A stretch of DNA of 64,000 bases from Formicarius rufipectus (lineage: Eukaryota > Chordata > Aves > Passeriformes > Formicariidae). Position numbers and translations under genes: made by a program. The notes beneath the pieces are model-generated. The model was not told the DNA's origin, searched no databases, and saw only the letters and a program-made list of their open reading frames with translations. Of the stretch, positions 12,837-25,600 are shown piece after piece (the first letter of the stretch is position 1; each line of letters begins with the position of its first letter). The DNA lies in NCBI GenBank assembly GCA_013399695.1, contig VXAU01000753.1:37020-101019 (forward strand), in the 5' to 3' direction.

Positions 12837-13283
12837 ATTTAGATAAAGATTTTTGATGGCAAGAGTAAAGAAGGATGGACCTAAAACAGGCAGCATGAAA
12901 TTGCTACAACAAAACTGTTTTTTCCTTCTAGTTTTCTCATGTTTGTGTCTGATCCTTTCTTTCATTTTCACAACAATTTATTCATTCTCACCTCACTATT
13001 TATAACAAATTCCTAATTTATTCCAGTCTCTTTTCATTTTATCTACTGTTAATTCATTTTTTAAAAAAGACTTCCCCTCCCATTCTGCATCGTGTTGCCT
13101 TACTACCTTCCTTTCTACCTTACAGCAGTTACTGTGTTAAAATATTTTTATTAAACATCTCACTGAAGAAACTTGTCTGTTTTATCTAAAAGAAACACAT
13201 ATTGCACTATAATTAGGAAAAAATGGATCATCTTAAAAGGCTGAAGTTAAACATATAAAGCTCCCATGGTATGTTTACATTTA
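12837..13283. other. Noncoding T-rich interval
   Basis: Pyrimidine-rich unique sequence between two CR1 scraps. No gene or structured element was seen. Confidence 0.55.
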
Positions 13284-13332
13284 AACTCAATGATCCTAAA
13301 CGTTTCATCCAACCTAAATGATTCTATGATTA
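13284..13332 (+). mobile_element. CR1 LINE 3'-terminal scrap
   Basis: AACTCAATGATCCTAAACG, then TTTCATCCAACCTAAATGAT and TCTATGATTA, match the last about 50 nt of sense CR1 (GATGATC, TTAAAGGTC, CCAACC, ATTCTATGATT). Only the tail remains. Confidence 0.7.
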
Positions 13333-14404
13333 ATTTTTTAAACAAGGTTTTCAGATTTTTTTTCAAAGATATTATATAACACACACACATTCACACACAT
13401 ATAAATGACTGTCAGCTGTTTTTCAGCCTTCCTAAGAAGGTTACAAAAGGTAGAAAGCTTTGAACAAATTAAGACATTTCTGTATGAAAGACAGAAATAA
13501 AAATGTGCATTCATTTGAATATTATGATACATTGGAAATTCTTATTATAGGCAATGTCATGTATATAACACAGGATGCTACTCAAGAATGCTTTAGAAGT
13601 CACAGGTGAAACAGAACAAAGTGCTTCATCCTTTTCTCATACCATTAATATAAAATAAATCTTAGAAAAGGCCCTTAATTGTAATCTTCCAAAGCTTTTC
13701 TATCAGGACAACCCAGTTTTAAACCTTTTTCCCCCTCTTACCTATACAAAATGAAATGTAGCTAAACAAAATACACTGCTGTCCAATAAATGCTTTTTCA
13801 TCTAAAACACATCAGTACAATTCCCTTTGAAATGCTATTTTATACCAGATGCCTAATTAAAAAGGCACATTGTTTATGCAATTTTAACAATATTCCAAGT
13901 AATGGACAAAAACACTGCTTTTAGGTTGAAATCCCCATTGACTTAATCAGGACTTCTGCCAAAATGTAAAATTTCTTACTCACACTTGACAGGAGTTATA
14001 TTTTTCCTGTGTAATATTTGATTTTTCCTTTACTGTCACTAATGCAAGATGTCATGACAGATCAGACATGTATAACAGATCTCATATATAGGTGATTAAA
14101 AAAACCCCAAAAACAAAACAAAAAAAGACAAACCAAACTATTTAAAATGGTAAAGTGTATAAAAGATGATTCAGACCAATAGTTTATGAATGACATTTTA
14201 TAATATACTTGTCAGGGAATAATCTCTACATCCTCTCTAATTAACCACATGGGACCTTGTAAAAATAAAAGTTTTGTCCTTTCCTTTGACTCTAAATATA
14301 GAAAGTTTTAACATGTACAGTACTGTTAGGTAGAACCATTCACAGAAGACTGAACCTTAGAAAGCCTTTTGGAGCTGATTGAATCCTGTCCTTGTTTTCA
14401 TTTG
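13333..14404. other. Noncoding interval, no gene seen
   Basis: AT-rich unique sequence with a short AC repeat (13379-13402) and an A/C-rich patch at about 14097-14135. The minus frame at 13338-13532 has no domain. A CCATTGACTT word at 13935-13944 may belong to an old amniote repeat (see findings). Confidence 0.5.
13379..13402. repeat. (AC)n imperfect microsatellite
   Basis: ACACACACACAT followed by TCACACACATAT. It is short and interrupted, so it is probably not very polymorphic. Confidence 0.85.
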
Positions 14405-14480
14405 CTGAGCGGTGAGTCGGGGTAGAGAGGCGCAGACTGCAGCCCCTGCAGACTGCAGCAGAGCAGAGGTGCACAGAGCT
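14405..14480. other. Local GC/CpG-bearing patch with short direct repeat
   Basis: A GC-rich patch in AT-rich surroundings, with several CpGs (GAGCGG, GTCGGGG, GGCGCAG) and two copies of GCAGACTGCAGC at 14432-14443 and 14448-14459 (16-bp period). I do not recognise it. It could be a decayed exon or regulatory patch, or part of an unrecognised repeat. No long ORF crosses it. Confidence 0.4.
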
Positions 14481-17400
14481 ATGAATTGGTAATTCCAGGA
14501 TTTGGATTCAAGCTACAGTGGAGCACACCATATGTGATATCCATTAGGGACTTTTACACAGCTTTCCTGCTGCCTGCATGCCTATCACCCTGACCTCAGA
14601 GCTGGCTGTCAGCACATCAGATACCTCAGCTACAAAATTTAAAGACTGAAAAACTGAGCCATAAAAGTTTCAAACTAGATATACTTAAGTGCATTCCCCA
14701 ACCAGAGGTTAATTATATTGCCCTATTATTTATGAGGATATAGAAGGCAAGAGACTTGTTCCACTTACCCTGGATTTGTAGAAAGCCAGAAATGGCACCT
14801 CTCATCTCTCCCTTCCAAGCCATGTTATCCTTAGCCTTTGGGCTATGGTGCTGGAAGGACACAAGACTTACCCCCCAAAAGCCTCCTACACGGGGAATGC
14901 TAAACGGCCTGAACAGTTCCAAAACCAGGTTTAAACATCAATGACAAGACAAGCGAGTCTCTTGTTGTTTCTCTTGTAAGGGGGGTGTCTAATGAACATT
15001 TATCAAATAACGCAACATATTCTGCCAAGAGCATAACGGGAATGCAATATGCATATCTGCGGCAAAACTGCACATTTTGCCAAACTCAGATGATTCACTG
15101 CATACTCTGAAAGAGTTTACTATTCTAGAGTTCACAGCCCTCCATATGGAAATTGTATGTACTTAAGGTGTGAAGGTAACTTTTATTCATTATCTTCAAA
15201 AATCAATAGAAACATTCAAAAATAAAGGCATTGCAGCATATGTTCTAACAAAGTCTGTACATGTTTTGTCACATATTCCCCATAAACCTGTACAAATAAT
15301 GGATTGCTCACTCAACAACAGAACAAAGACAGAAATCAGGTCAGCCAGACCTGAAATACTTCATTCAATCCAATAAAAAAATTTTTGTCTGGAAGAGAGA
15401 ACATTATTTCTTTTGCCTCATTTACTTTTGGACATTTTGCACCATCTTTGAATGCCAGTTTAAAAAGACAAGTTCAAAATTATTTTGCATCTTTTAAATA
15501 AGATATTTTGGCTTTTTCAAAACAAACCTTACATTAAAAATGTCAATACAAAACACTGTAATGTCAGATCTTTTTTCTTCTTTATTCAACTTATTTGTTA
15601 ACTCTGACTTGAAAGTTTTAAGGTAAGACTGGGATAGCTTTCTGTGGCAAATTTGCTATTAAAAATGTCACCATCTGTACTGAAGATATATATTCCCTGT
15701 AGTTAGATTTTTAGCTTTAAGCTATCATTTCTGACAAATATGCACCTCTGATTTTTTTAATTTTGCTTTTTGTACTCAAAGGTATAGTTTTGTTGCAGCC
15801 ACGTTAATTAAAACCAAGACAAAGGAATCATTTCCCCCCCATATTTAAATATAACACAATCCCTTTAATATTTCAGAAAGATCACAATATGTTTACTAAT
15901 TTCATCAATCTGCTTCTGGAATGAGTGCCCAACTGCACAACAAAACCCACAAGAAGCTATCAGCATCTTGTGGGATCAGTCTTTTTTTTGGTTATCTTTC
16001 TTGAGTCTCTAAACCAATAGGAAAAACCTTACTAATTTTATTTGCTCTACAGCAATAACTCCAGAGCAAGTGAGGTTGTGCATTAACTTGTGCAACTCCA
16101 AAGGTGACATCTGAAAATTCCTCCTTCCATTTATTTGGGGTTTTGAAGTCTACATTGAACTTAAAATGATTATCACCAGCTTTTTTCTTTTTTTCCAAAA
16201 TAAAATTAGTAGACAAGCAAAGTACTTTCGTTAAAATCTGTGTTTCTCTCAATATCTCATCTCCTCAGTCAATGAAGCAGAAAGGTAACAAATGTTCCAA
16301 ATGCAATTCTGTCTCAATGATACCTTTGTTAGAAAAGGGTTTAAGTTTTGTTAGGAGCATGATAAAAATACATCATAAAATTCTCAAATAAAGTTTTAAA
16401 TGATACACACCATAATACCTTTTTTTTTTCGATTATACATCGAATGAGCACATATCTCTGCTATAAAAACATACCATAAAATAGCAACAGAGGGTTTTAT
16501 GTATGAGTGAATTGTAAAGAACTGAAAACAACATAACATGTTTCCTTTTCATGAAGCATTAAAGACCATACTGTCACAGATACCAATATCTATCTATTTA
16601 TTTTAAGATTCTAGTGATCTAGACGAACATGCTTAGTCTTTAGAGATTTGGATTCTCACAGATTCAGTTGCCATAAGACCTTTTAGTTCAGGAATCAAAA
16701 ATAAAACAAAAAGTTGTTATTGTTTCAGTAAAACTTGCACCTTTTAAGCCCAAGTCACAGAGTGTTAATTCATCTCTTAAGAAGAAATTTTAAACATTGC
16801 AGCTTGTTTTTTCTTCCCTTTTGCAAGTTCTATACATTACCCTGAGCTAGCAGATTTCTGGAGCTTCCAATCTACACAACCTTGAAAAGGTTATGTATGA
16901 CAGGTTATTATGTTCTATTAAAAACAGACCTGTTTTATCAGGCAGAGAACTATGGGACAGCAACACACAATGTGATCTACATCTCAACTGAAAACCTAAC
17001 TAAATTATAATCTCCTATCAGTCTGCAAAGTTCCATTTGATACACAAATTCTGGCTTTTTAATCTCCTGTCTATGAGGTCCTGATTTTTCATGTTCTCTC
17101 GTGAATATTTCCAGATTCCAAAGAAACAGAGTCTTAAGAGTCAGAATAAAAAAAGACATGCCCTCTTATGGGTTTGAGTTGTGTTGTTAATTTCTGATGG
17201 CTAATAAGGTGTTAGCTCCAACAAAAGTTTCTGTTGCAGTGAAATTTCACATTTGCTATTTCTCTCACTCCACTACCTCTTAAACAATCATAATGCTTTA
17301 AGAGGTATTAATGCACTAGTATTTCTATCAGATGAGTTAATTCTATATCTTTCCTCTATTTGGTTATCTCTTTTTATGAAATTCATAGGACTTGCTCTTC

Positions 17401-18311
17401 AACTGCTGATCACTTTCAGATTTGATTCAAAATTACCAAAGCAGAAGAAAATCAGACAAGGGGGCAAAACTCAGTATCATGGCCTAATACAGTTTTTGGT
17501 CCAGAAAAAATAAAAAATACTGTTTTTTCCCCACTTTTCCCATTGCAACCCATGTATTTCCTTTTCTTCTTTATCCATGTCTGAAAGCTTTATGCTATAG
17601 AGCTAAGGCATGAGAATGCTTTCAATATTTCAGCTGGCAATTTCTGCCATTCATTTGTAAAGATTTTGCTTAGCAAATTCAGTCACTTAGATATTTGGCC
17701 ACAAAGCTCTAAGTTATCCTTAAAACATTCAGTTAGTTAAGTATGTATGAGTAATTTATATAACCCCTTTCCATTATAAATATGTATATCTTTCAAAATT
17801 ACATTTTATCATCTGCCTATTCTTCCAATTCTGTTTAATTCATCTGAAATGCTTCACAGCTTTGTCTTCTTTCCACTATCCAAAATAATTGCATTCCATC
17901 TGCAAATTGCCCTGTGCCTGTCTAGAACATTATCGTATTTCTATAGAACTGTCTAGGACAGATTTCAAACTGTATACAGACTTTCCCTGGTCCAGGTTGT
18001 CTTAGAATAACCTCAGCCATATGCCTTCTGCCATACTGCAGACAGTCCATTCATTTCAATCAGTTTTTGTGATCACTGACACTCTAACCTTCCCTAGTAT
18101 TTTTTTTTTTTTGCCAGAAGTATTTTCTTTCCTTAGAATTTTAGAGTGATAGGACTTTGTCAAATTTATTTAGTAAGTACAAATAAATTACCTCAGACTC
18201 TTTTCCAATTACTACTAATTCACTAACACTATCAGAGATTCCATTAAGCCAAAAGAAATCCATTTTTCCTTTACAGAAACTATTCCTGTTTGTTCCAATC
18301 CCATTACGTTT
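14481..18311. other. Noncoding interval, no gene seen
   Basis: About 3.8 kb of unique AT-rich sequence without a recognisable CR1, MIR or LTR. Open frames (for example 14713-14922 minus, 15170-15376 plus, 15992-16252 minus, 17253-17513 plus) are short, overlap antisense frames or lack motifs. Simple patches are only short A- and T-runs. Confidence 0.5.
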
Positions 18312-18343
18312 ATCTCATTAGAAATATCTCATTAGAAATATCT
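18312..18343. repeat. 14-bp tandem duplication (~2.3 copies)
   Basis: ATCTCATTAGAAAT occurs twice head to tail (18312-18325 and 18326-18339), followed by ATCT. The copies are identical, so the duplication is recent or has been homogenised. Each unit holds a CATTAG homeodomain-like word. Confidence 0.9.
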
Positions 18344-21300
18344 GGCACAGATTTTATGATGTGCAATTCCCAAGATCATCCCTAGAGTTTCTGAAAAGAC
18401 AGATAAATATTTCCTGCCATCTAGTCCTCTGAATGGAAAGCTGTGACACTGCACATTTTTAATAACTACCCATCAGCAATCTTATTCTATCTAATTAATA
18501 CTGCCTGTGAGAGAGACTTTTTGGCTACTTTTTTCTTCTGAAAATATACAATACCACCACCAACTCATGAGAATCTAGTCAAATTACATCAAATGTAAAT
18601 TTACTGATATCTCTGGAAAACAGACTGTACCAAGCAGATAGAGTTCTTTGCTCCTAGGATCTTGCTCCTTTGCTCTTTTGCACCTGAAGCATATCCACAG
18701 TTCTGGGAACTCAGGAAAGTAGTTTGACCACACCTGAAACCCTCCCAAACCTGCAAAAGAGCAGCTGACACAGTTATAAATAAAGATGAGGACAAGTGGG
18801 TGGTAGATTCCTACTCTATGAACCTAACACTTCAGAAAAATACATGGCACTGGAGCAGGAATATCTGGGGTCTACATGGTCTAGCACTGCACTTACACTA
18901 ATTAGTTTTTGAGCAATGCAAAACACTACCCCCACCACTTTCTCCATCTCTTTCTGCAAAAACAGCCTGAAGTGGGAGTTGTGTGGTAGATGCAGTGCAT
19001 AGAAAGTCTAAACAGGGGATTAAAATTATAAAAAATATGATTTCTTGTCTTTTCTGTCTTTTTAATTTTTACTCATACGGTCATTCTTGCCCCACACTGC
19101 CATGGATGCAGCTGCTTGGGTAGCCACAGTGCCCCCAGCGAATGAACCTTCCCCTTCCCTAAAGTCATTCAGACCACACGTGTTAGAGGGAAAGGGAAGC
19201 TGGGAAAGACACTGCCTGTCCAAGGAAACAGGCAATTCTGGGAGAAAACATTTCCAGAGTATAACAACTTCTTGCAAATTCTGCATCTCAACATTCCATA
19301 AAGCGTTGCCCTAGTGATTTTTGTGTTTACATGAAAAATTGCTAACTTATTTCTTCTTAATTAGCTTTTATCACGGGTTAAAAGGACACTGCAGCCCTCA
19401 AGACATTACTAGAGAAAATTAGAGTATACCATGATGCTTTCCACCAGTGATCCCAGCAGGGAGAGTGTGTCAGACTAAGGCCATTACTAAATAATTACAA
19501 TACTCTAATAGATAAAATTATAGAGAATTTGACAGCCTACCTATCATAGGCCTTCAATGTCACATCTAGTAGGCCAACAGATAAAGTTTATGTGAACACA
19601 GGTGGACATGGGTGTCCCTGAGAAAAAAGGGTCCCCCCCAGGATGTGCCAAATCTTGTTATATTACATCTCAAGACTCTTAACAAAGCATTGACCCTATT
19701 GTAATTAAGAAAACTCATTTTTACTAACCATTATAATTATGCTGAAAAACCCCTCCAATTGAGAGTATAGTAACACTCATCAACTCAGTTAAACACATGT
19801 GGAGAATTAAATCAAGGACATTCATTACCACAGTAAGAAAGTGGTGATATGTTAGTTAGGGCGTTAATTTCTATATTCAGCAATCATGGCAGAGTCTTAC
19901 TTTTTAGGTCCCTTTAGTTAAACAGGGACTCTATTTTCAGAACCATTTTCCATTAACACCAAGGATATGTTTTTTTTTGGCTTTGTTCAAAATGTGTATT
20001 TTCCCATGTATTTCTCACTCAGTACAGTGCTAACGGGAAAAGCCAATAAATGTAACAAGATCACTCTGGTCTATGATTCAGCCTCAAGATATGAACGTCT
20101 CTAGCTAAAGAAATTACAAAGGAAGTATACAGTAGTTAAAAAAATAAAATTTGATTTTAATAGATAGATTATTAGATAAGATTTGAATATACACAGGGAT
20201 TCCTATTAATTTCTCCTCATTTGCATTGGTTTTAGCCTGGCCAACTCTCTGGTATCACAACGTTAAAGCTTTTCTTTGTCTACATAATGCTTAGGACAAT
20301 GGAACCCTGCTCGGCTACCACAGCCCCTGGGTAATACCATAATCTAAATTATCATCATCATTCAGATTGAATTAAGAGGCTTGGAAAGAATATGCATCTA
20401 GGGAGGAATTTCCAGACCAGTCTTAGATTGTTACTGATAGCTGCAGTGAGAAGGGCAGTAGCATATCTGCTTTGATGCATTCAGGGGCTGGTAGGGCTGC
20501 ACTAACCTGGTCAATAACCTTGATGTAGCAAAGATTATTTAATCTGAGCTCTGCTACAGGATGATGGCTTGAAGAATGGATGAATTTCATCCTCTCCCAC
20601 ACCTCATTATCAGATGAGATTCTCAAAAAGAATTTAAAAGAGTTTGTGACTTACAGTTCTTTGAAAAAATCAAAGGGAGATGTATTCCTGCCTAAATTAG
20701 GCTGAAACCTACTTTTTCCAAAAGCCAGAATATAAAAGACTTTTAAAATTCTATATAAACACCACTGTCAACCCGGGTTCAGCAGTGTTTGGGAAAATTT
20801 TGTACTTATCCACCCACACATGATCCAACTGAAGTCTGCAGAGCATTCACCCACAGGGGGATATGACCCACTGTGTTTTTATATAGAATGGTGGAGTAAC
20901 ACTAACAAACCCAAAATTTTAGTGTGAAGTCCAGCAAAAATCATCTGGGGGCTGCTATTTTTTTTCAGGTTTCTTCCTCTATAATCCCCAGAGGCAACGC
21001 AATGAGCAGCTACTGTATGGGCTCAGCCTCCTTTGAATATTAAATTACTGAAGTTCAGAAGAATTTAATTAGCATCTCACCTACTTACCATCTTACAACG
21101 ATGCCTCTCCTACAGTTATGCTACTACATTACAAGCAATTTCAGCTTAATTGAATAACTGGAGTAAAACCCAGGTTCCAATCGCCAGAATATATATTAAG
21201 ATAGTTATAACTGAGTTAAAGAAACAGAAAAAGATGATACCTATGCATGCTATGATACCACATTTATGTCAGATACTCTAGTATTCATCCCTAACATTCA

Positions 21301-21943
21301 CCTTAATATTACCACACTATCAAAAAAGTACATTTAAACAACATTGCAGATACGTTAATGGGTCTGGATGTGAGAAGCTAAATAATTACAAAGTCAAATA
21401 AGGCTCTAAGGTATCAAAATATAGCCTCTAAATTACCTTCACATATCCTCCTTATTTTAAAAGTTCGTGCTTTTTTCCCCCCAGCTGCAAATACCTATGT
21501 GCACTTCAGTCACTGATAGCCAAAATCCCTTCTCATACTTCCTCACACTCAAACTACTTGAAAATAAATTTTCCTACAAATACTTCGTACTGGAAGCAAG
21601 AAAATAAAAAAATTTGTAGAGACATTGAGGGAGAGAGGAAAAGAGCAATGGGACAAAGCCCATATTGAATTTTCCTCAGCTTATTTCTCCATCCTGCTGC
21701 AGTTCATGTCATTCCAAATTGGCTCTGATCCCCCTTGGTTTGAGATAACGACCTGGCATAGGAGATCAGCTGCTGAGTCATCCTGCTTCAGCAAGAAAGC
21801 ATGAGGAGAAGAGGTTTGCTGCTAAAGGCAGTATATGAAAGGTGTAAAGCCACAAGATCTGTGTTTCTGGGGGCTCTGTAGTCCTGTTGAGTACAAAGAG
21901 TTTCTAAGTAATTATGTTCTGAAAGATAAACCTGCACTGGGAA
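18344..21943. other. Noncoding interval with candidate regulatory block
   Basis: No gene is seen. The opposed frames at 19062-19286 (minus) and 19087-19314 (plus) cover a slightly GC-richer patch without recognisable domains. About 19330-19660 looks like a conserved noncoding element: non-repetitive, with TTCTTAATTAGC, GCCATTACTAAATAATTACA and similar homeodomain-rich words. The rest is unique AT-rich DNA. Confidence 0.45.
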
Positions 21944-22150
21944 ACATGGAATTCAAGTTGGAAAAGGCCTCTAAGATCAAGTTCAACCATTAAGGTAACA
22001 CTGCTAGATCTAACACTAGGCATATCTTTAAGTACTACATTTACATGTTTTTTGAATACTGCCAAGGGTGGTGATTCCACCACTTCCCTGAGCAGCCTCT
22101 TCCAATGCTTGACCACCCTTTCAGTGACAAAGTTCATCCTAATATCCAAA
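21944..22150 (-). mobile_element. CR1 LINE 3' fragment
   Basis: The plus strand runs from AAGTTGGAAAAGGCCTCTAAG through GGTGGTGATTCCACCACTTC, CCTGAGCAGCCTCTTCCAAT and GCTTGACCACCCTTTCAGTG to CATCCTAATATCCAA. This is an inverted CR1 of the subfamily with the CCACCACTTCCCTG block. Read on minus it retains FVTERVVKHWKRLLREVVES, the typical CR1 ORF2 C-terminus. The 3' tail is eroded, and the 5' end is truncated at about 22150. Confidence 0.93.
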
Positions 22151-22447
22151 TAGTAGGAAATACCTATCCTGCTTCTCTGCAGTTACACTGTAAATATGAG
22201 TTTGACTCTGCAGTATCCAAATGAGGAAGATACAGCCCCTAAACAGACACACACAGAGTCCTTCAAAGACATAAATGTGGAAATTCCCAATACACAAAGT
22301 GATGAATGAGAATCGAGGATACAAACTAAGTTTCTCAAAGTAAGCCCAACACTTCATTTTTTTTAGTAGCTGTAATAGACTGATATATTGATGCTCTACC
22401 ACTTCGCTCACCACTGCTTTCCTTTCATTTAGAAACATAACAAGCAC
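22151..22447. other. Spacer between two head-to-head CR1 copies
   Basis: About 300 nt of unique sequence. The minus frame covering it (22139-22447) has no recognisable domain. Confidence 0.5.
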
Positions 22448-22621
22448 AGGCTCCCCAGGGAAGTGATCATGGCATCAAGTTTGCCAGAATTCAAGAGGTG
22501 CTTGGACAAAATTATCAGGCACGTGGTGTGATTCTTGGGGTTGTCCTGTGCAGGGCCAGGAGTCAAACTTTGTAATCCTTGCTGGTTCATCCCAATTCAG
22601 GATATTCCATGATTCTGTGAT
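22448..22621 (+). mobile_element. CR1 LINE 3' fragment, different subfamily
   Basis: GGCTCCCCAGGGAAGTGATC, CATGGCATCAAGTTTGCCAG, TGCTTGGACAAAATTATCAG and GTCCTGTGCAGGGCCAGGAG, then a GATATTCCATGATTCTGTGA tail. This is the 3' end of a CR1 subfamily with a different 3' sequence from the neighbour at 21944-22150. The two copies are therefore independent insertions. Confidence 0.93.
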
Positions 22622-25600
22622 AAATAACAACATGATGCTCTCCCTGGTTCTCTGTTGCCTTTACATATGCAGTTCTATTTTTTTAATTAACCTTTGAGGT
22701 AAGTGTTCACTAGTACTTGTGGCCTAGTCTGCAGTCCAAAATAAAGACAAGATTAAATTGGATCAATCCCAGTTTCTTCAGCAGAGATAGGTAAATAGCA
22801 CTTTCAGAAATGGAGATGTGTCTTAGGTATTTTTACCTGAGGTTGCTTGAGCCAGTTTTCCAGACATTCCCCAACATTACATAATATAGATCTACAAAAA
22901 TGCCTTTGTCTTCACTTTACTGTGCTCATTCCCATTTGCCTTAAGTACATATCAACACCTCCAGGATACTGAAAAAATAATGTCTTTTCCAAGCAGAAAT
23001 AAAATTATGATCATAATAATTTAGAAAATAACCCAGTTTCAGCTGAAACCTCTAATTCGGTTCAGATGTTCAAGTCCGCAGGTGTGTTGCAAAATTGTGA
23101 AGGACATACACTGCCTAACTACTGCTGAAGAGGAAACATCAATTTGAATGTGAAACCACATGCAGGTGTGGTCTTCAGAAGCTGGTTGATGACCTTAACA
23201 CTCCCAGAGTGTTGTCAACTTTGCACTATTTTGGCCAGTTCCCAGTAATTAATATAAGTTATTATGCTCACATGTTATGTGCCATCCCTGAAAATTCTAT
23301 TTCCTTGCTTGGCGTTAACTCATCTACTTGATCAAAGACAATTTTTGACACTGACTTCAAAGCAAAAATTTGTTTATTTGCTGTAAACACCATTACTCTT
23401 TTTAGCCTTTCCAATGTCATATTATCAATTATAATAATTTTATTAAGTCTATTCGGTTTAATGATTTTATTTGGAAGAACAAACTTCAACCACCAAGAGC
23501 TGATTAAATCCAATGAGCAATTCAGGCAAATGCTTATTAAAATTGTAGTGGAAGGAAGGCTTTGAAAAAAATAAGCTATGCACACTGCCTTTGAGAATGG
23601 GGTCATTTTCCACAGAACCCACTTTAAGAGCTGACTTCTAGGTCTTGTGTATGTAATAGTCTCATTCAGTTCACATTTGCAAGATAACAAGTGCAGTTTG
23701 TTGTGCTTGAGTTTGTTGGCTGAAAAAACTAATTGCAGTTTCTCTTAAGCAGCAGTAGAATAAAAGCTTCAGAGTGTTGCCATTTCAGTGGGCAACTGAG
23801 ATCCAGTAGACTTAATATTCAACTGTATTTCACATTGCTTTTGTTCAGGGAGAAGAGAATTCATCTTTCAGCAGTAAGAAAAATAGCAGAAACTGTCCAT
23901 AAAGACCATGTATGACAAAGGGGAGACAGGGAGAACCATGTCTCCTGTTCTCTAAAGCAGCCGAAAAGCAAAACAATCAATAAGAGTGAAATTGTCTTGT
24001 ACAGGAGGCCATCACTTGTTACAGGTTAACAGCTCCCTGGTACAAACTCGTACTTCATGGGTGGCTTGCAGGATTAACAAGATCCACATGTAGGTGTAGG
24101 AATTGATAGGAGAGGGGAAAAAAAGGATCCCAAAGGTAATTCAGAATTCAGGTATCAGAGAAAGGAGCATGAAAAAGGAACGCTGCTTAACTTACAGGAA
24201 AGACAAACAACATGGTGGGACTGGGAAAGACAGCACTGTGAAAAATCAAGTTAGTAAACAGTGTAGATCTTAAAAAAAGTCACCTGAGTCATCAAGCCTG
24301 CTATTTTTTGACATTTTCCCCAATTGCATCAGCTTTAGCAGCAATACTTAAACATTATCAGAAAGCAAGCAACATGATCTCCTGAAACAGAGATTGAAGG
24401 GAGCCAAATGGCAAAAAGCATTTAAAAGTCTTTTTGAGAAGTCTCAATTACCTATTGATACTATTCTTAGTCAAGCTGTCAAGATATTCTTTCATAATAT
24501 CATATTCATATCATGAGATATTCATATCTCTCTTAACTAGAGAGAGATTCTGTCCTCTTCATCCTGCAGGCTGCACCCATCCAGAGCTCATGAAACTGCA
24601 GAATTCTGCTTTCTTTTTCCCCTGATACTGACAAAAGCCAGAACATTTTTGATGTGTCACATCACTGCATGTATAAACACATATATCTTCTATTGAGAGT
24701 GTGAATGATCAGTATATTCCTCAGTGAAAAGGTATTATGGCAGTTTAGCACTTAATTTAAAATGTAGAGTACCTTCCCAAGTGTCAGCAGTAGCTGAAGT
24801 CTGACAGAAGGGCATTTCAGCTACTGAGCTTAGGGAAACAACTGGTGTTAAACCTGTCTGACATATCTGAGAAAAATTCCTCCTGTTACAGTCTGACTAA
24901 TAACACCAAGATGCTTTATTGCACTTTTCAGCAGTAGGTCACAAAACCCTTTGAAAAGGTGGCAAACATCATTACAGATACTTGACAAATATACTGATAT
25001 TCTGGTACTTCTAGCCTTGGAGAAAGGAACTGGCAAAACATACAAATCTTATGTTTGCAGCATCTAGTAGTTATTCCATTGATTTAATGCATATATTTCA
25101 TTTCCTTCAGATGGAATAAACACCCTATAATAGCCCATCTCACTGTTTATTTTTTATTCTGTGAGCATTTCACATGACCAACACAACAAGCTAGAAACAG
25201 CTCAGTGAATCACAGAAAACCAAAGAATAACTAGTACTATGCAAAATATTATAGAAAGACAATAAAAATATTGGAATTCCTTATTTCCTTGTTTGTAAGT
25301 GATCAGAAATATCTATAATTTTTTCCCTTTTTTAGAAAAAAGATAAGACTCCAGAACAAGAAAACCCTTAAAAAGAAATTGCTATCCAAAAAAAATAAAA
25401 GATAAATCAGTTAATTAATACTAATGGATAAAGGACCTAGTATATCAAGAACAAAATCTCCTGAAACAGCAATTCAGATTAACATTTGAAAAGACCTGCA
25501 ATACCTAGGAGGCCCGTATAAAGTAAACAGGGTCCACGGTCTGAAAATATCTTCAAATTCCTTTGAAACTTCCTGGTTTGATTCTTCAGGCAAGCCTAAG

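Noticed and set aside
19062..19314. Opposed frames of about 75 codons on both strands
   Set aside because: Mutually overlapping, no domain, no splice or promoter context. Treated as chance.
20845..20862. CACCCACAGGGGGATA as a possible CTCF site
   Set aside because: The core is one base short of CCASYAG and the GGC end is missing, so it does not meet the consensus.
25205..25240. GAATCACAGAAAACCAAAGAA as an inverted CR1 tail
   Set aside because: Downstream sequence lacks the GGTTGGAAGGGACC core; too short to support.
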